A stretch of 64,000 bases of DNA. Origin: Citrobacter koseri ATCC BAA-895 (GTDB lineage Bacteria > Pseudomonadota > Gammaproteobacteria > Enterobacterales > Enterobacteriaceae). The notes under the pieces are model-generated. The model searched no databases. It saw nothing but the letters and a program-made list of their open reading frames with translations, and had not been told where the DNA came from. The stretch lies in NCBI RefSeq assembly GCF_000018045.1, contig NC_009792.1, positions 2,666,001 through 2,730,000 of the forward strand, given 5' to 3'. Both the position numbers and the translations under genes were made by a program. The number at the start of each line of letters is the position of its first letter. Within the stretch, counting starts at the first letter, position 1. Of the stretch, positions 8,697-16,837 are shown piece after piece.

Positions 8697-9770
8697 ATGA
8701 ATCACCCTGTCGTATCGATTATTTTGCCGGTCTACAATGTCAGCGCATACCTTGAGCGCTGCCTTGATTCACTCGTTGCGCAGACCTGGCGGCATCTGGA
8801 AATTATCGCGGTTAATGACGGTTCGACAGATAACTCCCGGGATATTCTGGCGCGTTATCAGAGCCGTCTGCCGGGTATGCGTATCGTTGACCAGGAAAAC
8901 AGAGGACTTGCCGAGGCCCGCAACGCCGCGTTAGCAAGCGCATCAGGTGAATATATTTATTGCCTGGACTCTGACGATCATATCGCTTCGGATGGTATCG
9001 AAACCATTGTGCGCGAAATGGAAAAGCATCACCTGGATGTCCTGTTTTTCTCCACCCATCTGGAATTTCACCTGCACCATATCAGCAACAATATGGTTTC
9101 CGGGTATTATCAACGGCCGCGTAATCTGATTAATAAAACATTTCATGCCGAAACGTTCTTTAATCACTGCATTACCGAACGCGCCCGAACAGGACACGGT
9201 TACTCCGTTGTGGTCTGGGGATATACCTGGCGGCGAAAAACATATGCTCATATGCGGTTTAAGACACCGTTTTTTGAGGATGAATACTTCACCACCGAAT
9301 TGCTGCTCAGCGTGCCCGACGCAAAAGTAAGGTGCCTTGCCGACAGACTGTATTTCCATACCATTCGTAACGGCTCAATCACCACTTCCAGCAGCAAAGC
9401 AAAACGCGCGCTGGCTATCCTTGATACCTTCCGACTGCTGCTTCCCCGGGCCGGAAATATCAGCAATCCCCAAACCGTACAATGTTTAAACCGATATACG
9501 GGTATGCTATATCAGGATGCGATAATCCGTAATTTGCCCGAAACGCTGCCTTTATTTTCCGCACAGAAGATGATTCACTATCTGGCATCCATTTTTCATG
9601 AACTGTATGTAGACACGCCAACAGAGAATGGGCTTGTGTTGCTGCATGCCTTGATTAACCAAATTGCTCGCGACAGCAATATTATTGATGAGAGCGAATT
9701 CATCGCGCTATCAGGCAGAATTGAACTGGCGATAAAGAACAAAAGAAGAATATTAGCCGAAGGTTTTTAG
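8697..9770 (+). CDS. GT-A family 2 glycosyltransferase, flagellar modification cassette
   Basis: Family 2 glycosyltransferase, 357 residues. The N-terminal catalytic domain starts with VSIILPVYNVSAYLERCLDS, contains NDGSTDNS (40-47, nucleotide binding) and the metal-binding DSDD (91-94). The C-terminal half is variable and probably acceptor-binding. It has no membrane segment. It follows the methyltransferase by 18 nt with a GGGAG ribosome-binding site, so both are likely co-transcribed, ending at the hairpin at 9797. Likely role: adding a sugar to flagellin or to a lipid/glycan carrier. Donor and acceptor cannot be read from the sequence. Confidence 0.85.
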   Translation: MNHPVVSIILPVYNVSAYLERCLDSLVAQTWRHLEIIAVNDGSTDNSRDILARYQSRLPGMRIVDQENRGLAEARNAALASASGEYIYCLDSDDHIASDGIETIVREMEKHHLDVLFFSTHLEFHLHHISNNMVSGYYQRPRNLINKTFHAETFFNHCITERARTGHGYSVVVWGYTWRRKTYAHMRFKTPFFEDEYFTTELLLSVPDAKVRCLADRLYFHTIRNGSITTSSSKAKRALAILDTFRLLLPRAGNISNPQTVQCLNRYTGMLYQDAIIRNLPETLPLFSAQKMIHYLASIFHELYVDTPTENGLVLLHALINQIARDSNIIDESEFIALSGRIELAIKNKRRILAEGF

Positions 9771-9796
9771 TCTTCATACCACGCTATTTAGCAATA

Positions 9797-9828
9797 CGAT
9801 TGGCTATGCCGCATAGCCAATCGCTTTT
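9797..9828. terminator. Strong bidirectional terminator hairpin
   Basis: A near-perfect palindrome (CGATTGGCTATGC / GCATAGCCAATCG, 13 bp each side of one central base) followed on the plus strand by CTTTT. It lies between the convergent ends of the GT2 gene and the GT9 gene and probably serves both. Confidence 0.85.
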
Positions 9829-9869
9829 ACCAGATATTCCTTCAGGAACCGGCACGACAAGAAATAACG

Positions 9870-10859
9870 TTATTCCTGGAGCGATAAAACAAAACTGACC
9901 ATTTGGGTATACAGCATCGCCGGTTCATATTGTCGCAGACAACGGAAAGGGGTTTTATGAACGCACCAGTTTGCAAATTCCTGAGTCGTCGGCACATCAA
10001 AAGGGCGTTTAAGCACGGTGGTGAAAATGACATCGTTCATCAGCAAACGCGCACATGGCCCATGGCTACAGGCGAGATCAATTCCCATACAACGCCAGCC
10101 CGCTTCCCCATAACGAAACGGCAACCGGTGTTCCGCAGCCACGGTTGAATAGAGGGCTACCACAGGGATATCTGTTGCCGCCGCAAGCATGACCGGCCCT
10201 GAATCACAGGAAACCAGCATGTTCGCTCGCTGCATAAGCGCAACCGTTTCCAGCGCTGAAAAGCGGTCAATGGCATTGATAACCCCGGCCGGATACGCTT
10301 CCGCCATCGATTTTCCCGCCTCAGAGTTGTTATTGCTCCCAATGAACACAACTTGCCACCCCGTTTGCAGCCACATTTGCGCCAGCTCATGCCAGTTATT
10401 TTGCGGCCAGGTCCGGTTTGGGTGCCCAATATTAGGGTGCATTAATAACACCGGCGCGTTCTCTAATTTATGTTGCTGCCAGAACGCGTCAACGGCACTG
10501 TGGGCAGATTCTGGAATGACCAAATCGAGGTGTTTATCCGCTGCGGACGCCTCAAGCCCTGCCTGCGCGAGAAAAGCATCGATCATATGTCGCGGTCTGA
10601 GCGCATGGGCCCAATGCGTAAAGTCAAAGAGTCGCCCTTGCGCCTGCGCCCGCTGAATGCATTGATGCTGCTCCGCACTAAGAGAGTCCACCGGCCAGAC
10701 CTCGCTGATATGCGGGCATGCCCGCGCCAGCGCGCTAAAGTGCGGCTGGCTCAACATAATGATGCTCGCGCCTGTTTTATTTTTGATGGCTCTGCACGCT
10801 GCCAGGAGATACAGGGTATCTCCCATTGCAGCATTAAGATGTAAATAAACAGTATCCAT
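9870..10859 (-). CDS. GT-B family 9 (heptosyltransferase-like) glycosyltransferase
   Basis: About 329 residues. The start YLHLNAAMGDTLYLLAACRAIK and the C-terminal domain with LLMHPNIGHPNRTWP, VVFIGSNNNSEAG and SCDSGPVMLAAATDIPVVALYS match the ADP-heptose:LPS heptosyltransferase (GT9) fold; the SCDSG..LAAA loop is the donor-binding signature. I place the start at 10859, after the stop of the FliB-like gene, because the family begins near MDTVYLHLNAAMGD; an upstream in-frame ATG at 10889 would add ten unlike residues and overlap the neighbour. Inside a Flag-2 locus it probably heptosylates or otherwise glycosylates flagellin, by analogy with GT9-type autotransporter heptosyltransferases. Confidence 0.85.
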   Translation of the reverse strand: MDTVYLHLNAAMGDTLYLLAACRAIKNKTGASIIMLSQPHFSALARACPHISEVWPVDSLSAEQHQCIQRAQAQGRLFDFTHWAHALRPRHMIDAFLAQAGLEASAADKHLDLVIPESAHSAVDAFWQQHKLENAPVLLMHPNIGHPNRTWPQNNWHELAQMWLQTGWQVVFIGSNNNSEAGKSMAEAYPAGVINAIDRFSALETVALMQRANMLVSCDSGPVMLAAATDIPVVALYSTVAAEHRLPFRYGEAGWRCMGIDLACSHGPCARLLMNDVIFTTVLKRPFDVPTTQEFANWCVHKTPFRCLRQYEPAMLYTQMVSFVLSLQE

Positions 10860-10867
10860 ATGATTTA

Positions 10868-11809
10868 TTACAACAGCGACAACCCGCACAGCAGGCTGTA
10901 GTCAGAGGTATGCGCCGCATTCGCGGAGAACGGATTCTGCTGCTGCCACCCCTTCAGCGCGTTAATCAGCAGCACGACATCATCCTGCGTCAGCGCTCCC
11001 TGTTCGCAGCGGATTGCGCACAGCATTTTGATCTGGAAGAACTGGTTGGCCAGCCCCAGTAGCGCCTCACCGTAGTTGGTGCATTGAATGCCGGGGAATA
11101 CATCGTTATACAGTTGATAAATCAGCGCATTACGCAGGATGTGTGGCTGTTCATCAAACAGCGGAATGGTTGACCAGAGCGATTCCAGTTGCTGAAGACG
11201 ATCCGCCAACCGCGCTGGCTGCATCACCGACAGCTCGCTCATTTTCAGCGCCACGCTCATTTTTTCAGTCAGCGGCAGATTCAGATTCAGGCGTACCCGG
11301 CCCATCTCTTTTAGCGCGGCAATGCGGTTTTCAGCAATCGGAGGCAACAGCGCAAACTGCTGTGTCAGCACGCCCTGTTCTGCCAGCATTGCCAGTTGCT
11401 CTCCCATAGAGGACAGCAGGGCCGGATCGTGCTCGCCGCCGTCCAGATACTGCTGCGCCTTACTCAGCAAAACGCCGATCGCATACAGGCTGCCTTCCAG
11501 CGACAGCGCAGGATGTACCGCCAGGTTAATACATTGCTGGTTCAGGGTTTCGCTCCAGGCGGATAACTCATCTTCGCCCTGCGCCTCCCCTTGCGAGGTG
11601 TGCAGGATAAAGGCCTCCGGGTTAAGCAGCATCTCTCTGGCCGCCGCTTCACAGGTGATATCCAGACTTTCACGCTGCTGGTTTTTCAGCTTCACGCTAA
11701 TACGCGGCCAGTTTTGCTGCGCATGCTGGCAAGCCGGGCACTGGCACGGGGTTTCTCGCGCATCAAAGCGTGACACAAATTCAGGTTGGTAATGTTCTAT
11801 CAGTTCCAT
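10868..11809 (-). CDS. Divergent FliB-like flagellin lysine-N-methylase homologue
   Basis: A 313-residue protein that I assign to the FliB family on pattern: an N-terminal FVSRF segment followed by a Cys-containing stretch, then PALSLEGSLYAIGVLLSKAQ, LRNALIYQLYNDVFPG and FQIKMLCAIRCEQGALTQDDVVLLIN, which correspond to conserved FliB regions. FliB methylates lysines on surface flagellin in Salmonella. It is shorter than classical FliB (about 400 residues), and its N-terminal cysteines are rearranged to CxCxxC (22, 24, 27) instead of the usual spaced Cys set with a Cys pair, so cofactor binding may differ. It sits between GT9 and the GT2/GT25 gene, all leftward. Confidence 0.6.
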   Translation of the reverse strand: MELIEHYQPEFVSRFDARETPCQCPACQHAQQNWPRISVKLKNQQRESLDITCEAAAREMLLNPEAFILHTSQGEAQGEDELSAWSETLNQQCINLAVHPALSLEGSLYAIGVLLSKAQQYLDGGEHDPALLSSMGEQLAMLAEQGVLTQQFALLPPIAENRIAALKEMGRVRLNLNLPLTEKMSVALKMSELSVMQPARLADRLQQLESLWSTIPLFDEQPHILRNALIYQLYNDVFPGIQCTNYGEALLGLANQFFQIKMLCAIRCEQGALTQDDVVLLINALKGWQQQNPFSANAAHTSDYSLLCGLSLL

Positions 11810-11842
11810 GTTTGCTCTCTCCAGGCGTATTCTGGCCTGCGG

Positions 11843-13276
11843 TTAGCGGTGTTTACGGAAAAACCAGTGCGTACAATCGATGATTTCGCCACTTTTAGGG
11901 TCCGGGTGATGTTGCAGGAAGGCAAAGCTCGGGCTGAATCCCAGCCACAAATCCCCCTTATTCATTAATGCCGCCCAGCAGCGATCCAGGCTTGCCGGAT
12001 AGTCCATCGCCTGGCGATAGGCGTCCAGCAGGGCATCGTAATAACCTGCGTTAACGGCATACGCGCAGCCGCAGCCCGCGTTATAGATCCGCGCTACGCC
12101 CTTCAATGACTGGGTGAGCGTAAAGTTTTCATAGCGCCCGCCGAGCAGAAGCACCTGCCAGTTAAGCTGGTTCAGGCCATTCAGCAGCTTGTTGATGTCG
12201 TTAACGGCGTTCTCTTTTTTGACGAACTGCACGTCGGCATCCAGCAGCAGCACATTTTTCCAGCCTTCTTTCTGCGCCCGCTCAAGCACCTGGCAGTGCG
12301 TTGCCAGTTCCGCCCGTTCCGCCGACGCCTCCGCGTTTTTCGCTACCGGCCAGATCTGTTCGCCGCGCAGGCCAAAATCCAGTAAAGCCTCGCAGCGACG
12401 GGCCAGCTCCGCCTCTTTTGCCGGGTCGTAGAGCACCGCCACCTTTTCAAAAGCCTGCCAGTTCACCTGAACATTCAGCGGCGCATGACTCAGTCGACGG
12501 TAGTGCGCCAGCAAGTTCGCGTCATCGACAATGTCTTCCAGCGTCAGATCCACCGGCGTGGAGCTGCCCATGATGAAATCTTTGTCATAGGTATTGCTGC
12601 TGTGCGAAATACAGAGAATGGCGCGCTTCGGATCTATCTGGTGAACCGGCGTGGTAAAGCCTTTCAGGAATCCCGTCTCTTCCGCTTTTGTCGCATCGTC
12701 GTCATAACGATTTTTTTTCAACAAATTGCGGTGATACCCAAAAGTGCCGTTCAGCGCATGTCTCGGCCCGAAAGGGTGCGTGATATAGATTTTGTCCAGA
12801 TGGCTGTACCAGATATAAATCTGATCGCTGCCGGAGAACAGCGCGTTGCTGGCCTGCATCTGCGCCACCTGCCAGGAAATTTTATCCGGCGGGTAATAAT
12901 CGTCATCGTCAAAACACAGGATGTACTCTCCCTGCGCCATCGCATTGAGCATGTTACGTTTTTGCCCCAATACCAGACGCGCTTCACTGTGGACATAACG
13001 CACGTTAGGCTGCGACGGGTCCGTCATCATCTCAATCAGATCGGCATTGCTGACCGGAGAATCATCCAGAATAATCAGTTCGCGTTTGTCGGCCGGATAG
13101 TCCTGGTACTGCCAGATATACAGCAGATACGGCAGGAACTCGCGTCGGTTATACGTCGGGCAGACGACGCTAACGAACGGCGTGCTGTGAACGCGCGCCG
13201 TCTGCTGACGGTGAATCAGCGTCCCCATCAGAGAACGCGAAGACGTTTGCGGGAAACCCGGTTTGTTTCTTTTCAT
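11843..13276 (-). CDS. Bifunctional glycosyltransferase: GT2 domain plus GT25-like domain
   Basis: About 477 residues with two apparent transferase modules. Residues about 33-260 are GT2-like (VSVVCPTYNRREFLPYLL, ILDDSP, metal-binding DDDD at 123-126). Residues about 275-477 resemble LPS glycosyltransferase family 25: LERAQKEGWKNVLLLDADVQF with a DAD metal motif (346-348) and a C-terminal LGFSPSFAFLQHHPDPKSGEI. I put the start at 13276, 5 nt after the lfiJ stop; the longer in-frame extension to 13321 overlaps lfiJ and looks non-native. Two active sites in one chain suggest assembly of a disaccharide on flagellin. Substrates are unknown. Confidence 0.75.
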   Translation of the reverse strand: MKRNKPGFPQTSSRSLMGTLIHRQQTARVHSTPFVSVVCPTYNRREFLPYLLYIWQYQDYPADKRELIILDDSPVSNADLIEMMTDPSQPNVRYVHSEARLVLGQKRNMLNAMAQGEYILCFDDDDYYPPDKISWQVAQMQASNALFSGSDQIYIWYSHLDKIYITHPFGPRHALNGTFGYHRNLLKKNRYDDDATKAEETGFLKGFTTPVHQIDPKRAILCISHSSNTYDKDFIMGSSTPVDLTLEDIVDDANLLAHYRRLSHAPLNVQVNWQAFEKVAVLYDPAKEAELARRCEALLDFGLRGEQIWPVAKNAEASAERAELATHCQVLERAQKEGWKNVLLLDADVQFVKKENAVNDINKLLNGLNQLNWQVLLLGGRYENFTLTQSLKGVARIYNAGCGCAYAVNAGYYDALLDAYRQAMDYPASLDRCWAALMNKGDLWLGFSPSFAFLQHHPDPKSGEIIDCTHWFFRKHR

Positions 13277-13281
13277 AGCGC

Positions 13282-13725
13282 TTATCGTTGACGAATCAGA
13301 CGTTGTTGACGCAGCCAGCACTGGGCAGAGAGCGAATCGGTCATTTTCTGTTCCCGACGGTTGATTTCAGCCTGCCGGTCAGCGCGTTTAGCGTCGAGAA
13401 CCAGCTCAATGCTTTTTTCCCGCTTCGCCTCCGCCAGCAGGTTGCCCTGAATTTTTTGCGCTTCCAGGTGCGCCAGCGCCTGCTCCTGTTTTTGCCAGTC
13501 GATAATGCGTTGAATGTTATGTTTATATTTCGACTGGTTAATCATCATGGCCGCACTGTTGGCGCTCTGGGACACCAGACCCGCAGCAAGTGACGTCAGC
13601 GTATCGATATTTTTCTCAAACCGTTGGCACAGCTGGTTTTGCGATGCCAGCTTCGTGCTTAAGTCTTCTACCGCGCGGGTGCGCAGCAGGTGAAGTTGCT
13701 CAAGCGTAGAAATCAGTTTGCTCAT
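13282..13725 (-). CDS. lfiJ: Flagellar export stalk protein LfiJ (FliJ family)
   Basis: FliJ-type coiled-coil protein, 147 residues, which inserts in the export ATPase ring and activates the gate. It is composed almost wholly of charged helices (for example KYKHNIQRIIDWQKQEQALAHLEAQ and KREKSIELVLDAKRADRQAEINRREQK), as in FliJ. It follows lfiI by 6 nt and is the last core gene of the lfiEFGHIJ group before the modification genes. Confidence 0.88.
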   Translation of the reverse strand: MSKLISTLEQLHLLRTRAVEDLSTKLASQNQLCQRFEKNIDTLTSLAAGLVSQSANSAAMMINQSKYKHNIQRIIDWQKQEQALAHLEAQKIQGNLLAEAKREKSIELVLDAKRADRQAEINRREQKMTDSLSAQCWLRQQRLIRQR

Positions 13726-13731
13726 CGTGCA

Positions 13732-15051
13732 TTACCCTGCCTGCGCCAGGGCGCACAGATCGCTGATTGTCGGCTCAAGCAGCGCGGCATCCTGGACTTC
13801 CTGTTGTAAGAATTGATTGATCGCGGGCGAAAGGCGTACCGCTCTGTCTGCCAGCGGATCGGCGCCTGCAACGTATCCCCCCAGCGGGATCAGCGGTTTA
13901 ATACTTTGGTATTCGGCATACAGCTGTTTCAGCGTGCGGGCGGCGAGCTGGTGCTCACGCTCCGTCACCTGACTCATACAGCGGCTGATAGACTGGCCGA
14001 CATCAATCGCCGGATAATGCCCGGCCTCGGCAAGGTGGCGCGAAAGCACGATATGCCCGTCAAGCACCGCGCGGGCGCAGTCCACAATCGGATCTTGCTG
14101 ATCGTCCCCTTCCGCCAGCACCGTATAGATCGCGGTCATCGATCCCTCGCTTTCGCTGTTTCCGGCGCTTTCAACCAGCCGCGGGATCATCCCAAACGCC
14201 GACGGCGGATAGCCTTTGGTCGCAGGTGGTTCGCCAAGCGACAGGGCGATTTCGCGCTGCGCCATCGCGTAACGCGTGAGGGAATCCACCAGCAGCAGAA
14301 CGTCTTTCCCTTTATCGCGGTAATAGCTGGCAATGGTGTGGCATAACTCGGTGGCTTTAATGCGCATCAGCGGCGATTCATCCGCTGGCGCGGCGACAAT
14401 CACCGACTTCGCCAGCCCTTCAGCCTGCAAAGCATTTTCAATAAACTCTTTGACTTCACGGCCTCGCTCACCGATCAGTCCTACCACCACGACTTCCGCC
14501 CGGGTGTAACGCGTGATCATGCCGAGCAGAACGCTTTTACCGACGCCGCTGCCCGCCATCAGCCCGACGCGCTGGCCTTTACCAATAGTCAGCAAGCCGT
14601 TGATGGCGCGAACGCCAACGTCCAGCGGCGCATGAACAGGCTGACGCTTAAGCGGATGCACCTGCGGAAGCTGCTGTGCTAACAGCGTATCTCCGCCGAG
14701 CTTTCCTTTATTATCAAGAGGTTCGCCAAGACCGTTTACCACGCGTCCCAGCCACTGATCGCCGATCATAACCCCTTCAGTTTTGCCTGCGGGAAACACG
14801 CGGGCGCCAGCGATCAGGCCAGAGGGATGCTTGAAGGGCATCAGGTAGGTCACGTCACGATCAAAGCCAACCACCTGCGCATCCATCATCTCCTGATCGA
14901 CGCTTTCAACGTGGCACATCTGCCCTACCGCCAGACGACAACCGACGCACTCCAGCAGAATGCCGTTGACCCTGACCAACCGCCCGGCGACGCGCGCCAG
15001 ATCGATCTGCTCGATAGAGCGCAGCGCCTCTTCAAAATCAAGGCTGCTCAT
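13732..15051 (-). CDS. lfiI: Flagellum-specific export ATPase LfiI (FliI family)
   Basis: F1-beta-like ATPase that powers flagellar type III export, 439 residues. Walker A is AGSGVGKS at 166-173, with GLIGERGREVKEFIE and a Walker B VLLLVDSLTRYAMAQREI further on, and the family-specific GEPPATKGYPPS and AEGDDQQDPI segments. It overlaps lfiH by 14 nt, consistent with translational coupling. Confidence 0.96.
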   Translation of the reverse strand: MSSLDFEEALRSIEQIDLARVAGRLVRVNGILLECVGCRLAVGQMCHVESVDQEMMDAQVVGFDRDVTYLMPFKHPSGLIAGARVFPAGKTEGVMIGDQWLGRVVNGLGEPLDNKGKLGGDTLLAQQLPQVHPLKRQPVHAPLDVGVRAINGLLTIGKGQRVGLMAGSGVGKSVLLGMITRYTRAEVVVVGLIGERGREVKEFIENALQAEGLAKSVIVAAPADESPLMRIKATELCHTIASYYRDKGKDVLLLVDSLTRYAMAQREIALSLGEPPATKGYPPSAFGMIPRLVESAGNSESEGSMTAIYTVLAEGDDQQDPIVDCARAVLDGHIVLSRHLAEAGHYPAIDVGQSISRCMSQVTEREHQLAARTLKQLYAEYQSIKPLIPLGGYVAGADPLADRAVRLSPAINQFLQQEVQDAALLEPTISDLCALAQAG

Positions 15052-15796
15052 GCGGCGATTCCGGCAGCAAACTGTTTTTCAGTACATCTACGCACTGATC
15101 GAGACGGTGCTGACAGCCCACATCCATCTCCGTGGTATCGGTGATAACGCGGCACTCTCCCGGCTCCAGAGAAGGATCGGCAACCAGTCCCCACTCACGC
15201 GCTTTCTCCGGTTCGGCCTCGCTGATGCGCATAAATTCTTCGCTGTTCAGCTGAACACGCACCTGCTCCGGCTGATGCGGCAGGCTGGTCAACGCCTCTT
15301 CCACCAGCGCCAGCAGTTGCGTCGGGTGCAACGCCAGTTCACAGCGGATCACCTGGCGGGTCACTTTTTCCACCAGTTGCAGCAACTCTTCGCGGCGACG
15401 CTGCTCGTAACGATCCAGGTAGTTCCGCACCTCTGCGGTCAGGCGTTCAAACGGGGCGGCGGCGTCCAGGAACTGTTGGCGCGCCTGCTGTTTACCTTCA
15501 ATCAGCCCTTTGCGCATCCCTTCGTCAAAACCAAGACGAATGCCTTCCTGGTAGCCCTCTTCCCGGCCTTCTTCCATCCCCTGGGCAAACCCCCGGTTCA
15601 TCCCTTCCTGGAACCCCTCTTTTACCTGTAACTGGTAGTCGGCGGGGTCCAGCGTCGGTGCGGCGTCTTCATCAGCGACAACACCGGCAGGCATCCTGCG
15701 ATTACGCAGGGGCGGGAAGCGGTATAAGCGCGGCTTAACCACCGCCTGGCGGCTGGCGGTCAGGGCATCCAGCGGTAAACTCCGTTTCTTGAACAT
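15038..15796 (-). CDS. lfiH: Flagellar export ATPase regulator LfiH (FliH family)
   Basis: FliH-type negative regulator of the export ATPase, 252 residues. A glycine-repeat helix (KEGFQEGMNRGFAQGMEEG continuing to GMRKGLIEG, about 60-110) shows the GxxxG-rich pattern characteristic of FliH, followed by a C-terminal domain resembling the V-type ATPase E subunit (EKVTRQVIRCELALHPTQLLALVEEAL). It is 3 nt after lfiG and overlaps lfiI. Confidence 0.93.
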   Translation of the reverse strand: MFKKRSLPLDALTASRQAVVKPRLYRFPPLRNRRMPAGVVADEDAAPTLDPADYQLQVKEGFQEGMNRGFAQGMEEGREEGYQEGIRLGFDEGMRKGLIEGKQQARQQFLDAAAPFERLTAEVRNYLDRYEQRRREELLQLVEKVTRQVIRCELALHPTQLLALVEEALTSLPHQPEQVRVQLNSEEFMRISEAEPEKAREWGLVADPSLEPGECRVITDTTEMDVGCQHRLDQCVDVLKNSLLPESPHEQP

Positions 15797-15799
15797 GGT

Positions 15800-16837
15800 T
15801 TACTCCACCGTCTGCTCGGCAAACAGTTGCACCTGAATTTCACCTTCTTCAGCCAGCTGGCGCACAACCTGCATGATCTCTTTGCGCACCTGCTCTATAC
15901 GGCTGATCGGCACTGGCCCCAGGCGGGTCGTGGTGCTTTGCAGCAGCGTGACCTGGCGTTTCGGCATCACGTTAAAGATGGCCTGACGCAGAACCGGCTC
16001 CGTCCCTTTCAGGGCTACCGCCCACTCTTCGATCGGGATTTCATCCATCAGACGCTGCAACGTCACCGGCGTCTGACGACTGAGAATGTAGAACTCGTAC
16101 ATCTCGTCTTTCAGATCTTCGACCACTTTCTCATCGCGCTCGCGCAGTTGATCCAGCAGCTGTTGCTGATTGCTGGGGATACGGTTAACGATGTTGGCGG
16201 CATGTTTGAGGCCAATCACTTTTGAACCATGCTCGGAAAGCACTGCGACGCCGCGATCGATCAGTCTGTCCAGTTCGTCGATAACGTCACGGTTGATGTC
16301 GTCCAGACGCGCGACGCGATAGATAATTTCATCCTGCCGTTCTTGCGGCAGAACGCTTAACACGCTGGCGGCAATATCCGGTGGCAGGAAGGCGAGAAAA
16401 ACGGCCTGGAGCTGGAGATGTTCCTGCTCAATCAATGCCGCCAGCTGTGGGATATCGACCCATTGCAGGCGTGCCATACGGTAGCGAATTTCATCGCCGT
16501 AGATACCGTTGATCACGCTGCGGGCAATCTCACCGCCCAACGCTTTTTCCAGAATGCTGCGCAGATACGTGCGTGAGGCGCCGTTGATCCCGCTTTGTTC
16601 GCGGTAATCAGAGAAAAAATTGTTCATTGCCAGACGCGCCTGATGCACCTTCACATCATGGAGACGCGCCATCGTTTCGCTCAACAACATAACCTCTTCG
16701 CGGTTCAGCTTCTGCATCACCTGCGCGGCGGCCTCTTCGCCTACGCTCATCAGCAGGATCGCCGCCTGCTCCAGACGGCTGCGCCCGGCTGAGGCTGAGT
16801 GGTTTTTATCATTCCGGCTTACTGTTGCTTCGGTCAT
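15800..16837 (-). CDS. lfiG: Flagellar motor switch protein LfiG (FliG family)
   Basis: Switch-complex protein that links the MS ring to the C ring and receives torque from the stator, 345 residues. Contains the N-terminal QAAILLMSVGEEAAAQVMQKL, the middle-domain VLPQERQDEIIYRVARL, and a C-terminal charged region (FEDLKDEMYEF-type VVEDLKDEMYEFYILSRQ and LKGTEPVLRQAIFNVMPKR). Start overlaps the end of lfiF by 29 nt. Confidence 0.95.
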   Translation of the reverse strand: MTEATVSRNDKNHSASAGRSRLEQAAILLMSVGEEAAAQVMQKLNREEVMLLSETMARLHDVKVHQARLAMNNFFSDYREQSGINGASRTYLRSILEKALGGEIARSVINGIYGDEIRYRMARLQWVDIPQLAALIEQEHLQLQAVFLAFLPPDIAASVLSVLPQERQDEIIYRVARLDDINRDVIDELDRLIDRGVAVLSEHGSKVIGLKHAANIVNRIPSNQQQLLDQLRERDEKVVEDLKDEMYEFYILSRQTPVTLQRLMDEIPIEEWAVALKGTEPVLRQAIFNVMPKRQVTLLQSTTTRLGPVPISRIEQVRKEIMQVVRQLAEEGEIQVQLFAEQTVE

